This document shows positions 8,641-17,276 of a stretch of 64,000 bases of DNA, piece by piece (the first letter of the stretch is position 1; each line of letters opens with the position of its first letter). The notes under the pieces were generated by a model, which saw only the letters and a list, made by a program, of their open reading frames with translations, was not told where the DNA came from and did no database searches. The translations under genes and the position numbers were made by a program. Source of the stretch: Albidovulum marisflavi (GTDB lineage: Bacteria; Pseudomonadota; Alphaproteobacteria; Rhodobacterales; Rhodobacteraceae); contig NZ_JAOWKY010000001.1 of assembly GCF_025751435.1 (NCBI RefSeq), positions 1,534,001 to 1,598,000 of the forward strand, given 5' to 3'.

Positions 8641-9585
8641 TCAAAGCTCCGTGACCGGGCATTCCCGGATCAGACGCCGGGCATCCTCGGCCAGGCAAAG
8701 TTCCGTCGCGCCAGTCATCACGGCGGCGCTGGCCGCGGCCATGCCGGCCTGCAAGGCCCGTTCGGGACGTTCCCCAAGCGCAAGCGACAGGACCATCGCG
8801 GCCACGAAGCTGTCACCCGCGCCCGTCCTGCTCTTGACCGGAACAGCGGCGGCCCTTGAATGGAAACGGCCCTCGGGGCCCGCCATGACGGTTCCCTCCG
8901 CCCCGCGAGACACGACCACGCGTCTGGCCACGCCTTTTTGCACAAGCGCTTCGGCAAAGTCGGCGCTGTCGCCCGGCTCCGGCAGGGCATGCCCGGCAAG
9001 CGCCTCTGCCTCGCGCTCATCCATGCGAAGCAGGTCGAGCCTCGGGGCGCGGGCCGAGGTTTCGGCCAGCGCCCCGCCAGATGTGTCGGCGGCCAGAAGC
9101 CCGCCCGCTTGGGCGATACGATGCGCAAGTTCCGCGACGAAGTCCTCGGGCACGCCCGGTGGCAGGCTCCCGGACAGGACCAGGAACTGGCCCCGCGTCA
9201 CGGACTGGCTGGCGGTGTCAAGGACTGCGCCGACATCGCCGCGGCGCCAAGCGGGGCCGGGCAGGACGAAGCGGTACTGCCGTGCGCTCGTGCGGTCCGT
9301 GACCGTCAGGCTTTCGCGCGTCTCGCCGGGGGCGGGCAAGGACCAGAATGGCACGTTTTCGCGCGTCAGCGCCGCCGCCAGCCTTTCACCCGTTGCGCCT
9401 GCGATTGCGACAAGTGCCAGAGTCTCTCCGCCGAGGCGCTTGATCACGCGGGACACATTCACCCCACCGCCGCCCGGATCGACGCGCGGGGCGCTGCAGC
9501 GAAGCTTGGGGCCGGCGATTACGGCGTCCGTTTCGACGGCAAGGTCGAGCGCGGGATTCAGCGTGAGCGTGACGATGGGCGTCAA
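8641..9585 (-). CDS. 1-phosphofructokinase/tagatose-6-phosphate-type PfkB kinase
   Basis: This 314-residue ribokinase-family enzyme has the N-terminal sugar-binding motif DPGGGGVNVSR near residue 36 and the C-terminal anion-hole and catalytic motif SRTGAGDSFVAAM near residue 253, with the catalytic Asp in GAGD. It opens MTPIVTLTLNPALDLAVETD, as in the fructose-1-phosphate and fructose-6-phosphate kinases of this family. Whether the substrate is fructose 6-phosphate, fructose 1-phosphate or tagatose 6-phosphate cannot be decided. Its stop lies six bases before the YceI start, so the two may be cotranscribed. Confidence 0.88.
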   Translation of the reverse strand: MTPIVTLTLNPALDLAVETDAVIAGPKLRCSAPRVDPGGGGVNVSRVIKRLGGETLALVAIAGATGERLAAALTRENVPFWSLPAPGETRESLTVTDRTSARQYRFVLPGPAWRRGDVGAVLDTASQSVTRGQFLVLSGSLPPGVPEDFVAELAHRIAQAGGLLAADTSGGALAETSARAPRLDLLRMDEREAEALAGHALPEPGDSADFAEALVQKGVARRVVVSRGAEGTVMAGPEGRFHSRAAAVPVKSRTGAGDSFVAAMVLSLALGERPERALQAGMAAASAAVMTGATELCLAEDARRLIRECPVTEL

Positions 9586-9658
9586 TGTCGGCTCTCCGAA
9601 TGCTCATTGACAGAGTGCCGCGAAAACGCCGCCGCGCCAAGCGCGATCGCTGCCACGC

Positions 9659-10588
9659 CTAGCCCAGCATCAGCTGGTACGAGGTCGGCACATAGCGGAA
9701 CCCGTCGCCTGCAGGCTCGATGAAGCCTGTGGCAGGGAAGGGCATGTGATAGCCAATGAAGGGCAGTCGGTCCGCGGCGATCATGCCGAAAAGGCTCTTG
9801 CGGGTTTCGGCGGCGCGCGCCTTGTCGGCATCGAACTTCACCTCCCAGTCAGGTCGCGCGAGCGACCAGACCGGATGATTGGCGGTGTCCGCGATCAGGA
9901 CGATGGCCTTGCCGGCGCTTTCGATGCGAAAGGCCATGTGGCCGGGCGTGTGCCCGAAAGCGGCGATCGCGGTGATGCCGGGGGCCACGGTGCCGCCGTC
10001 GTCCAGGAACGTGAAGCGGTCGTTCAGCGGACGGACCTTGGTGTCGAAGGTTTCGTTGCCCGCGCCCATCCAGTGATTGTGCTCGACCGCGCCGGTCACG
10101 TGGCCCGCGTTCGCGAATGTCGCGCCTTGCTCGCCCATCAGCCCGCCGATGTGGTCGCCGTGCATGTGTGTGATCACGACGGTGTTGATCTGGTCGGGCG
10201 TGTGACCGGCGGCGGCAAGGGCCGCGGTGATGCCCTCCGGGTTCAGTCCGGTATCGAATAGGATCATCGAGTCGCCGGTGTTCACCAGCGTGGGGGTAAA
10301 GAAGAACTGGGCGACGTCGGTCGGAATGAAGGCCGCTTCGGAGGCCGCGGCGAATTCTTCGTCGCTGACGTTCAGCCCGAAGATGTCATGCGGGTTTTCC
10401 ACCGCGCGGGTTCCGGCCAGAAGCGTGGTGACCTCGAAATCCCCCAATGCGAAGCGCTTGAAGGTGGGAATGCTCATTCCCTGTTTTGCGACCATTGCGG
10501 CGGCGCGGCCCGGTATGGCAGCGGCCAGGGGAAGGGCTGCGGCGGAAAGAAGCGCCCTGCGGCGGGACAGTCCGGTCTTGACAGTCAT
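9659..10588 (-). CDS. Tat-exported MBL-fold metallo-hydrolase
   Basis: The N-terminus LSRRRALLSAAALPLAAAIPG is a twin-arginine signal, so the 309-residue enzyme is probably folded with its metals before export. The metallo-beta-lactamase signature THMHGDHIGG is at about residue 140, followed by a later His (VEHNHW), GHTPGHMAF and the bridging Asp in LIADTANHP. The pattern fits the AHL-lactonase/quorum-quenching-like MBL subgroup in layout, but the substrate is unknown. It is preceded by a GGGAGATACGC ribosome binding site and follows the lrgB gene by 81 bp on the same strand. Confidence 0.88.
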   Translation of the reverse strand: MTVKTGLSRRRALLSAAALPLAAAIPGRAAAMVAKQGMSIPTFKRFALGDFEVTTLLAGTRAVENPHDIFGLNVSDEEFAAASEAAFIPTDVAQFFFTPTLVNTGDSMILFDTGLNPEGITAALAAAGHTPDQINTVVITHMHGDHIGGLMGEQGATFANAGHVTGAVEHNHWMGAGNETFDTKVRPLNDRFTFLDDGGTVAPGITAIAAFGHTPGHMAFRIESAGKAIVLIADTANHPVWSLARPDWEVKFDADKARAAETRKSLFGMIAADRLPFIGYHMPFPATGFIEPAGDGFRYVPTSYQLMLG

Positions 10589-10669
10589 GCGTATCTCCCT
10601 CTTTTTTGGTCGGGAAATTCTAGGGTGCCGAAACGGCCGTGTATTTCACAATGCCGTGTGGTGTCGCCT

Positions 10670-11386
10670 TCATGAAAACAGCCACAACACGATCGGCGCG
10701 ATGAAGGCCGTGGCGACTGCGTTCAGCGCCATGCCCAAACCCGCGAATGCGCCGGCGGTGGTATTGACCTGAAATGCGCGCGCGGTGCCGATGCCGTGGC
10801 TTGCGATCCCGACGGCCAATCCCCGCGCGCGCCAGTCGCGGATCCGCAGCGCGTTCAGAAGCGGCGTCGCCACGACCGCGCCCACGATTCCTGTCAGGAT
10901 GACCAGGACCGCTGTCAGTGTGGGCGCGCCGCCGACGCGTTCGGATATGCCGATGGCGACCGGCGCGGTGGCCGACTTCGGCGCGATGGACGCCAGCTCG
11001 ACGGGGCCCACGCCCAGTATGGCCGCAATCGCCACGGCCGAAGCCGTGGCCGTCACGGAGCCCGCGATAAGTGCCGCAATCACCGGCAGCGCCGCGCGCC
11101 GCAACCGGTCGAGGTTGTCGAAAAGCGGCAACGCCAGCGCGACGGTCGCTGGACCCAGCAGGAAGTGCACGAACTGGGCGCCCTCGAAATAGGTGGCATA
11201 GGCCGTCCCGGTGAGCCAGAGCGTGGCCGCAAGGATCGCCACAGCGATCAGGACGGAATTGACATAGGGCTTGCGGCCGGACCATCGGAAGCAGGCGTCG
11301 CCCACGACATAGGCGAGCAGGGTCAGCGACAGCCAAAGAAGCGGACCTTCGGACAGATAGCTCCAGAATGCGGCCAGATCAGTCAT
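10670..11386 (-). CDS. lrgB: LrgB/CidB family membrane protein
   Basis: The 238-residue protein has about eight membrane segments and the family features LGPATVALALPLFDN near residue 78 and SIAPKSATAPVAIGISERVGG near residue 135, both characteristic of LrgB. In other bacteria LrgAB/CidAB pairs affect murein hydrolase export, glycolate/pyruvate transport and programmed lysis. The gene overlaps the end of lrgA by 8 bp, so translation is coupled. Confidence 0.9.
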   Translation of the reverse strand: MTDLAAFWSYLSEGPLLWLSLTLLAYVVGDACFRWSGRKPYVNSVLIAVAILAATLWLTGTAYATYFEGAQFVHFLLGPATVALALPLFDNLDRLRRAALPVIAALIAGSVTATASAVAIAAILGVGPVELASIAPKSATAPVAIGISERVGGAPTLTAVLVILTGIVGAVVATPLLNALRIRDWRARGLAVGIASHGIGTARAFQVNTTAGAFAGLGMALNAVATAFIAPIVLWLFS

Positions 11387-11732
11387 CCGTGGCCCCCGTC
11401 ATCCGCGCGACCGCCACGAAGACAGCCGCACCGGCCGCAATGGCGAGCATTGTCGAAATCACGACGGCGACGATCAGCGTCGCCGCCTGTGTGCCCAGCG
11501 TCGCGATATGGCCGACCACGCCGACACCGGCCGGAACGAACAGCAGCGAAAGGTTTGCCAGTATCCCCTCTGCAAGGGGTCGCATGAAATCGACGAAGCG
11601 GCGCGATGCCGCAAAGAGCCCCAACATCAGCAGCATTCCGAATACAGGTCCCGGCAGCGGGGCCGGTATGAGCCGCGCGATCGCCTCTCCGGCCAGCTGA
11701 CAGAGAAGAAGGACGAGAAGCGCTTGTGGCAT
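11379..11732 (-). CDS. lrgA: CidA/LrgA family holin-like protein
   Basis: The 117-residue product has four membrane segments and the family signature IPAPLPGPVFGMLLMLGLF near residue 22, followed by LLFVPAGVGVVGHI near residue 63. These are the marks of the small partner of the LrgAB/CidAB pair. I chose the ATG at 11732 (MPQALLVLLLCQL) because homology begins there; the upstream 21 codons are Arg/His-rich and unlike the family. It is cotranscribed with lrgB, which it overlaps. Confidence 0.88.
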   Translation of the reverse strand: MPQALLVLLLCQLAGEAIARLIPAPLPGPVFGMLLMLGLFAASRRFVDFMRPLAEGILANLSLLFVPAGVGVVGHIATLGTQAATLIVAVVISTMLAIAAGAAVFVAVARMTGATDD

Positions 11733-12091
11733 GAGGCTATGTCCCCGGCGATGCGATCGGTGGCCAGATCGACTGACGGGGTCGATCAATTGCAAAAGGC
11801 ACCCCTATTCCAGCAGCTATGCCCTTCGCCGGCAATCGAATCTCGCTCAGGTCGGTTGGCGGAACTCATCAGGCATCAGCAGCAGATGATCAGCTGTTTC
11901 ATTCTGCTGAAAAATTGGCTGACGGATTTGAACCATGTGCAAACTGCCCAAATTTACACGGTTTTTAGTGGATGTTCCGGCCGGATTTGGGGACACTTTC
12001 CCAAACATTGTATTCCCGCTCTTGAGGGTGCACGGACGTGGTTTCGTTTTTGCAATCCGATTGAGCTGTCAAATTCGGGGGGGGCACCGCC
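11733..12091. other. Divergent intergenic region, AT-richer, no gene seen
   Basis: These 359 bases separate lrgA (minus) from the SH3-domain gene (plus). The second half (about 11880-12070) is clearly less GC-rich than its surroundings and probably carries the promoters, but I could not fix -35/-10 hexamers. No small gene or structured RNA is evident. The G-run just before 12092 serves as ribosome binding site. Confidence 0.45.
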
Positions 12092-13144
12092 GTGAATGGA
12101 TTGTTCAACTGGTCTGCAGCCGTGTTTCTTGCCCTTTCAAGCGCCGCCGCCGCGCAGGATATCAGGACGGAGTCCATCCATTTTGCCGCTGGAGAGACAA
12201 GTGCCGAGATCAGGGGCCGCATCACCGGCTATGAGTCCGTCTCATACATGATCGGTGCCGAAGCGGGGCAGCGAATGACCATCAGCCTCGCGCCGTCGAA
12301 CCTTGCTACCTACTTCAACGTCTATGCGCCCGGTAGCGGTCCCGGAGACCAGGCGATCGCCAACAGCGGACTGACCGGCGCGAACGTGCCCGACCTCAAT
12401 CGCTTCGACGGAATGCTGGAAACGTCGGGTGAATACACGATTTCCGTCTACATGATGCGGTCCGCCGCGCGCCGGAACGAGGTTTCCGACTATACGCTTG
12501 ACGTCGCCATCACCGGAGAAACCGGTCCCGTCGTCACCGGCGACTACGCCGACGGGTTGCAGGGCGGGCCGGACTATTACGCCGTTCAGACGACCGGCGG
12601 CGGGCTCAATCTTCGCGCGGGTCCATCGGCTGGAGCCGGGCTTGTCGCGAAGCTTGCCAACGGCACGCAGCTTCGCAATCTCGGCTGCCGCATGACCGAG
12701 GGTCGGCGGTGGTGCCGCGTGGCCACGCTGGCCGATCCCGGCTACGAAGGCTGGGCCGCCGGGGATTTCCTTGTCGAAGGTACCGGACAAGTTTCGGCGC
12801 CGTCCGCGTTCACCGCGGGCGAGGTCGGCGGCACATCGCGAGAGCGCGTTTCCTTCGCGCCCGGATCCAGCGGCGCAGAGATCCAAGGCTCTCTCGCGCC
12901 CGGTGAATCCCGCAGTTACGTGATCGGTGCCGGCGAGGGGCAGTTCCTTTACGCCCGCGTCGCGGCCTTCGGTCCGGATATGTACTACCAGATATTCAAC
13001 CCCGACGGATCTTTCTTGCTGGATCAAATGACCGCCGCGCAGGAATACCGCGGTCAGCTCTGGCAGTCGGGCGACCACGTCGTCGAGGTCATCAACCGGG
13101 GCAGCGCAGAGACGTCCTACAGCTTCATCGTAGGCATCGAGTGA
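12092..13144 (+). CDS. Secreted SH3b protein flanked by duplicated beta domains
   Basis: The 350-residue protein starts with GTG, after a G-rich ribosome binding site, and has a signal peptide ending at about residue 21 (SSAAAAQD). Its layout is A-SH3-A'. The first domain (about residues 29-125) contains IHFAAGETSAEIRGRI then ESVSYMIGAEAGQRMTISL; the last (about 253-349) repeats it as VSFAPGSSGAEIQGSL then ESRSYVIGAGEGQFLYARV. The central part (about 160-230) is a bacterial SH3 domain (GGGLNLRAGPSAGAGLVAKL). Such proteins usually act in the periplasm, with SH3b binding peptidoglycan; the exact role is unknown. A small lipoprotein gene follows 39 bp downstream. Confidence 0.82.
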   Translation: MNGLFNWSAAVFLALSSAAAAQDIRTESIHFAAGETSAEIRGRITGYESVSYMIGAEAGQRMTISLAPSNLATYFNVYAPGSGPGDQAIANSGLTGANVPDLNRFDGMLETSGEYTISVYMMRSAARRNEVSDYTLDVAITGETGPVVTGDYADGLQGGPDYYAVQTTGGGLNLRAGPSAGAGLVAKLANGTQLRNLGCRMTEGRRWCRVATLADPGYEGWAAGDFLVEGTGQVSAPSAFTAGEVGGTSRERVSFAPGSSGAEIQGSLAPGESRSYVIGAGEGQFLYARVAAFGPDMYYQIFNPDGSFLLDQMTAAQEYRGQLWQSGDHVVEVINRGSAETSYSFIVGIE

Positions 13145-13183
13145 ACGGAATTGGTGCAAGTGTCTGAAACAGGGGGAAATGAC

Positions 13184-13480
13184 ATGGGATATCTCAAGTA
13201 CGGGTTCGTCCTTGCTTCGGCGGGGCTGCTTGCGGGCTGCGTCGACGACATGGGCGGCGGTTCGGGCATGGCACCGTCGGCGGCAGACCAGGCCTGCCTT
13301 CGCGCGGTGACGGTCGAAACCAACAACCCGGACGTCGTCCTGCTAAGCTCCAGCTATTCAGAAGCTGGGACCGAAGTGATCGTGGGCGTGGGCCCTGACC
13401 GTGCACGCTGGCGGTGCATCGGCTTCGCCGACGGCAGCACGTCGCGGCCCATGTCGCTGACGAACGAAGGCTATCTCTGA
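13184..13480 (+). CDS. Small putative lipoprotein
   Basis: The 98-residue product starts MGYLKYGFVLASAGLLAGC; LLAGC is a good lipobox, so the mature protein would be lipid-anchored at Cys19. The rest holds two more cysteines (near residues 38 and 77) and a compact beta-rich core. I chose the ATG at 13184 because an AGGGGGA ribosome binding site precedes it and it gives a proper signal peptide. I do not recognise the family. It is probably cotranscribed with the SH3 protein upstream. Confidence 0.75.
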   Translation: MGYLKYGFVLASAGLLAGCVDDMGGGSGMAPSAADQACLRAVTVETNNPDVVLLSSSYSEAGTEVIVGVGPDRARWRCIGFADGSTSRPMSLTNEGYL

Positions 13481-13490
13481 CGGATCGGGG

Positions 13491-13519
13491 CGGGGCGCCC
13501 GTCGCCGGGCGGGGCGCCC
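13491..13519. terminator. GC-rich palindromic stretch between convergent genes
   Basis: The 10-base unit CGGGGCGCCC occurs at 13491 and again at 13510, and each copy is itself nearly palindromic, so several hairpins can form. It lies between the convergent lipoprotein and zincin genes and has no T run. A terminator role is a guess from its position. Confidence 0.35.
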
Positions 13520-13521
13520 CG

Positions 13522-13929
13522 CTACTCCCACCAGCGGTCGATCGCGGCGATCTGTTCGTCCGACCAGCCGAAGTGGTGCGCCAGTTCGTGGACCAGCACG
13601 TGCGCGACCATCTGGCCCAGCGTGACGTCGCCTCTCTCGGTCCACTCATCCAGGATTGGACGACGGAAAAGCCAGATGGTATCGGGCCTGTCGACCACGT
13701 CCATGACGGATTTCTCGGTCATGGGGATGCCTTCGTAAAGGCCGGTCAGTTCGAATGGGTCCTCTATTCCCATCTCATCCAAGATGTCCTCGGGCGCGAA
13801 ATCCTCGACCCGAAGCAGAACGCTGCGTGCGGGTCCTGCGAACTGCCCGGGCAGTTCCGCGATGGTCGCGCGCGCCAGCGTCTCGATCGCTTCCAGGTCG
13901 GGCGCCGCGCGCCCCAGCCAGTCGTTCAT
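13522..13929 (-). CDS. Zincin-like metallopeptidase family protein (PF06262)
   Basis: This 135-residue cytoplasmic protein contains the zinc-protease signature HELAHHFGWSDEQ (HExxHxxGxxD) near residue 113, with the acidic region EDILDEMGIEDP and the LYEGIP segment typical of the short zincin family annotated as metallopeptidase. It lacks a signal peptide. The ATG at 13929 (MNDWLG) is preferred over one 15 bases upstream because GGAGAG precedes it. Its substrates are unknown. It is divergent from gltX. Confidence 0.85.
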   Translation of the reverse strand: MNDWLGRAAPDLEAIETLARATIAELPGQFAGPARSVLLRVEDFAPEDILDEMGIEDPFELTGLYEGIPMTEKSVMDVVDRPDTIWLFRRPILDEWTERGDVTLGQMVAHVLVHELAHHFGWSDEQIAAIDRWWE

Positions 13930-14006
13930 GCCGCTCTCCTTCAACCGCCCTCATATGGACAAAATGCGCGTCCTGTGAAAGAGGGGGCGGCAACAGGAGG
14001 CTTCCG

Positions 14007-15329
14007 ATGACCGTCACCCGTTTCGCGCCCTCGCCAACCGGCTACATCCACGTGGGCAACCTGCGCACCGCGCTGATGAACTACCTGATCGCCCGCAAGA
14101 CCGGCGGCACCTTCATCCTGCGTCTGGACGACACCGACCGCGAACGGTCGAAACAGGAATATGCCGACGGGATCAAGCAGGACCTGGAATGGCTGGGCCT
14201 GCAATGGGACCGGGTCGAACGTCAGTCCGACCGGCTGGATCGCTACGCCGCAGTGGCCGAGGATCTGCGGGCCAAGGACGTGTTCTACGAATGCTTCGAA
14301 ACGCCGACCGAGCTTGACCTGAAGCGCAAGAAGCTTCTGAACATGGGCAAGCCACCGGTTTACGATCGCGCGGCGCTGAAGCTGTCCGAAGAAGAAAAGG
14401 CTAAGCTGCGCAGCGTGCGCGAAGGCTACTGGCGGTTTCTTCTCGACCAGCAACGGACCGAGTGGCAGGACGGGATCCTGGGCGCAGTCTCGATCGACAC
14501 GGCGTCAGTGTCGGACCCGGTCCTGATCCGTGCGGACGGGCAGGTGCTTTACACCTTCGCGTCCTCGGTCGACGACGTGGACATGGGCATCACCCATATC
14601 GTGCGCGGCGCTGACCACGTCACCAATACGGCGACGCAAGTCCAGATCATGCACGCGATCGGTGGCACGCCGCCCGCCTTCGCGCACCATTCACTGCTGA
14701 CCGGTCCCCAGGGCGAAGGACTGTCGAAGCGGCTTGGCACGCTGTCGCTGCGTGACCTGCGGGCGCAGGGTGTCGCCAAGGAGGCGCTGCTGAGCCTGAT
14801 GGCGCGGCTCGGTTCGTCCCAACCGGTCGAGCTGAAAATGTCGCTGGACGAAATCGCTGATGGGTTCGATCTGTCGCAGTTCGGCGCCGCGCCGACGAAG
14901 TTCGACGCCGAGGACCTCTGGCCCCTGACGCGCGCGCGCAACCAGGCGCTGCCCTACGAAGCTGTCAGGGACCGGATCGCAGCGTTGGGCGTGCCGTCGG
15001 ACAAGGCCGAACGGTTCTGGGCGGTCGCATCCAAGAACATCACCAAGCTCGACGACCTGGCCGGATGGTGGGCGCTGTGCCGTGACGGGGCAGAACCGGT
15101 GATTGCCGAAGAGGACGCCGATTTCGTCCGCGAAGCGATGGCGCTCCTGCCCGAGCCGCCGTTCACCGACACGACCTGGTCGGAGTGGACGAGCGTGGTC
15201 AAGGAAAAGACCGGCCGCAAGGGCAAGGGGCTGTTCATGCCGCTCAGGCTTGCCCTGACCGGGCAGGCGCATGGGCCGGAGATGGCCGAGCTTATGCCGC
15301 TTCTGCAAGAGGTGCGCGCGAAGGGCTAG
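14007..15329 (+). CDS. gltX: Glutamate--tRNA ligase
   Basis: The 440-residue class I synthetase begins MTVTRFAPSPTGYIHVGNLR, which includes the HIGH-type motif HVGN, and has the KMSKS-type loop GLSKRLGT near residue 240. A perfect AGGAGG ribosome binding site at 13995-14000 fixes the ATG at 14007, although the frame is open much further upstream. Alphaproteobacteria often have two GltX paralogues with different tRNA preferences; I cannot tell here whether this copy charges tRNA-Glu only or also tRNA-Gln. Confidence 0.95.
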   Translation: MTVTRFAPSPTGYIHVGNLRTALMNYLIARKTGGTFILRLDDTDRERSKQEYADGIKQDLEWLGLQWDRVERQSDRLDRYAAVAEDLRAKDVFYECFETPTELDLKRKKLLNMGKPPVYDRAALKLSEEEKAKLRSVREGYWRFLLDQQRTEWQDGILGAVSIDTASVSDPVLIRADGQVLYTFASSVDDVDMGITHIVRGADHVTNTATQVQIMHAIGGTPPAFAHHSLLTGPQGEGLSKRLGTLSLRDLRAQGVAKEALLSLMARLGSSQPVELKMSLDEIADGFDLSQFGAAPTKFDAEDLWPLTRARNQALPYEAVRDRIAALGVPSDKAERFWAVASKNITKLDDLAGWWALCRDGAEPVIAEEDADFVREAMALLPEPPFTDTTWSEWTSVVKEKTGRKGKGLFMPLRLALTGQAHGPEMAELMPLLQEVRAKG

Positions 15330-15335
15330 TCGGCC

Positions 15336-16289
15336 CTACTCGCCGCGCCTGAGAAGGTTCACCTTGTCCGTCGGCTTCATGTCGCCTCCGAAATGGTAGG
15401 CGCGCGCGCTGAGCTCGCCGTAAAGGTGCGTCATGAACGCGCGAACCCGCGCAGTGTTGGTCAGATCGCGGTGCGTCAGGACCCATAGATCGAGATCGAG
15501 CCAGGCGATCGGGTCCGACACGCGCAGCAGGCGGTCGTCCGCATCGCCGACGTAGCAGGGCAGGAAGGTCAGCCCCAACCCCTCGGCCGCCGCATTCTGC
15601 ACCGCGCGCGAGGCGCGGCACTGGAACACGACGCGCTGTTCGCCCTGCTCGGCGGTCTTCCATATCCGCGGAACCAGCCATCCAAGCGTCCCCTCGATCA
15701 GGCAAAAATCATGGTCGGGCAATGGCTTGCGCCCTGCCAACGCAAGGTAGGCCGAACTGGAGTAAAGCGCGAAGCGAAAGTCGCAGATCTTGCGGCCGAA
15801 GGCGCTGGTGGGGGCGGCGCGCGTTGCGCGGATTGCCACCTCTGCCTCGCGCCGGTTCAGGTCGGCCGCGCCGTGGCCCGGCGCAAGGTCGATCTGGATC
15901 TCAGGATGCTTGCGGCAGAAGCGCGCGATCATGCCGGGCGCGTGTTCCTCGGCGAAAGATTCCGGGCAGGTCACGCGGATCCGGCCGCGCAGGTTTTCGT
16001 CCCGGCCCAGGATCGTCCGGCCCAGGGCGTGGACCTCGTTCTCCATCCTTTCGGCATGGGCCATGGCGGCGCGCCCGGCATCGGTCATCACGTAGCCATG
16101 GGGAAAGCGGTCGAAGAAGCGCACGCCGGTGCGTGCCTCGGCTGCGTTGATCCGACGGAAGATCGTCGAATGGGTCTGACCCAGCATCCGCGCCGCGCCC
16201 GACAGGCTTTCGGCCCGGCAGATCGCCAGGATCAGTTCCAGATCGTTCCAGTCCAGCCGTGAGGAATGCGCGCCCGTGTCCTGTGGCAC
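15336..16289 (-). CDS. LysR family transcriptional regulator
   Basis: The 317-residue protein has an N-terminal winged helix-turn-helix (residues about 12-70: LELILAICRAESLSGAARML then STIFRRINAAE) and a LysR-type periplasmic-fold effector domain, including RIRVTCPESFAEEHAPGMIA. It starts with GTG at 16289. It converges with gltX, with a gap of only 6 bp, and is divergent from the YdhR-like gene 122 bp away. By the usual LysR arrangement it probably controls that gene and itself from the inverted repeats at 16306-16329. The effector is unknown. Confidence 0.88.
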   Translation of the reverse strand: MPQDTGAHSSRLDWNDLELILAICRAESLSGAARMLGQTHSTIFRRINAAEARTGVRFFDRFPHGYVMTDAGRAAMAHAERMENEVHALGRTILGRDENLRGRIRVTCPESFAEEHAPGMIARFCRKHPEIQIDLAPGHGAADLNRREAEVAIRATRAAPTSAFGRKICDFRFALYSSSAYLALAGRKPLPDHDFCLIEGTLGWLVPRIWKTAEQGEQRVVFQCRASRAVQNAAAEGLGLTFLPCYVGDADDRLLRVSDPIAWLDLDLWVLTHRDLTNTARVRAFMTHLYGELSARAYHFGGDMKPTDKVNLLRRGE

Positions 16290-16305
16290 CTTGATGTCCG
16301 TTTTT

Positions 16306-16329
16306 GCAAATCAGTTTTGCTAATATAGC
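16306..16329. promoter_or_regulatory. Candidate LysR operator
   Basis: Two small palindromes lie in tandem between the divergent LysR and YdhR-like genes: GCAAA-TCAGT-TTTGC at 16306-16320 and GCTA-ATA-TAGC at 16319-16329. The region is AT-rich against a GC-rich background. The first fits the T-N11-A style of LysR sites. Confidence 0.45.
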
Positions 16330-16411
16330 GAATTTATTTGCGCAGATGAACAGTCGAGTATGGGGACAGGTCGAATGACCCGATCAGGAACACGCAAAAG
16401 GGAGAAGAAAG

Positions 16412-16699
16412 ATGTTCGCTCAATTCGTCCAGTTCGAAACGACCCTGACCGAACGCGAAGCGCTGCAGGTTGCCCATGAACGCGCGCCCGCTTTCCGCGC
16501 GCTGCCCGCGCTGGTCCAGAAGTTCTACCTGAAGTCCACCAAGCCCAACCACTACGGCGGTCTTTACCTGTGGGACTCGGCCGAGGCGATCGCGGAGTTC
16601 CGGCAAAGCGAGATGGCCAAGACCATCCCTGCCGCCTACAAGGTCGTGGGCGCACCCGACGTCAGCATCTATGAGCTTATGTTCCCGCTGCGCGGCTAG
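16412..16699 (+). CDS. YdhR-like putative monooxygenase (dimeric alpha-beta barrel)
   Basis: This 95-residue protein resembles the YdhR family of ferredoxin-like dimeric alpha-beta barrels: MFAQFVQFETTL at the first strand, FRALPALVQKFYLKSTKPN in the middle, then the GGLYLWDSAEAIAEFRQSE segment and a short C-terminal strand. The family is often called monooxygenase, but catalysis has not been firmly shown. A GGGAGAAG ribosome binding site precedes the start. Its divergence from a LysR gene suggests inducible expression. Confidence 0.75.
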   Translation: MFAQFVQFETTLTEREALQVAHERAPAFRALPALVQKFYLKSTKPNHYGGLYLWDSAEAIAEFRQSEMAKTIPAAYKVVGAPDVSIYELMFPLRG

Positions 16700-16709
16700 G
16701 CGCGACGCA

Positions 16710-17276
16710 TCAGCCTGGCAGCCGGACTATGCCCCATTCATCAAGGCAGTCATCGACAAGCCGCCGTTCCGTCCCCGTCAGCGCCTGGTGGCGGGGATAG
16801 ATCGGCGCCGCACGGTCGTCATGAATCGCGCTCCAACCCGTGGTCGTGGCAAAGAAGCCGCGCGCGCCGTCGCGTCCGAACTCCCGCAGGAACCCCTGAA
16901 CGACGACGTCCAGGTAGCTGAGCAGGATCGGGTGCGAGGCGTCCGGCGCATGATGGGTGTCGTCGACCGCGTAGATCTGGACCGTCTCGGCCCAGTCGGG
17001 CGCGCTCAGGCTGGCGGGGCTGACGCTGTGGCGCAGGTAGGCGGACTCCCTCCGGTCAAGGGCCGCCCAGTCGTCGTCCGGCACAGCGGCCACCAGCCCC
17101 TGAATCTCTGACTCTGCGGGTTCCACAGACAGAAAGGCATAGGGCCGAAGAACCGTCTGCCGCCAGACGCGACGCCAGCCCGACAGGGTGACGGGCGCGC
17201 TGGGCGCATGATCATGCGTGGCACGGTTCACAAGCGATCCGTAGCCGAAAAAGGCGGGGTGACGTGCGTTGGTCAT
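16710..17276 (-). CDS. Gamma-glutamylcyclotransferase family protein
   Basis: The 188-residue product has the family's glycine-rich substrate-binding motif FFGYGSLVN at residues 9-17 and the likely catalytic Glu in LDRRESAYLRH near residue 77. Members release 5-oxoproline from gamma-glutamyl peptides or glutathione. The C-terminal half (YLDVVVQGFLREFG) is that of the bacterial AIG2/GGCT subgroup. It is convergent with the YdhR-like gene (10 bp apart) and divergent from the glycine riboswitch. Confidence 0.8.
   Translation of the reverse strand: MTNARHPAFFGYGSLVNRATHDHAPSAPVTLSGWRRVWRQTVLRPYAFLSVEPAESEIQGLVAAVPDDDWAALDRRESAYLRHSVSPASLSAPDWAETVQIYAVDDTHHAPDASHPILLSYLDVVVQGFLREFGRDGARGFFATTTGWSAIHDDRAAPIYPRHQALTGTERRLVDDCLDEWGIVRLPG

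Noticed and set aside
7643-9610. 655-codon plus-strand frame across the MFS, YceI and kinase genes
   Set aside because: It runs antisense through three well-supported genes and has low-complexity composition.
11880-12070. AT-richer stretch as a possible transferred fragment
   Set aside because: It is short, contains no gene or mobile-element end and is adequately explained as a divergent promoter region.
13491-13519. Repeat pair CGGGGCGCCC as a start of a CRISPR-like or tandem array
   Set aside because: Only two copies are present, 19 bp apart, between convergent genes; a structure at transcript ends is simpler.
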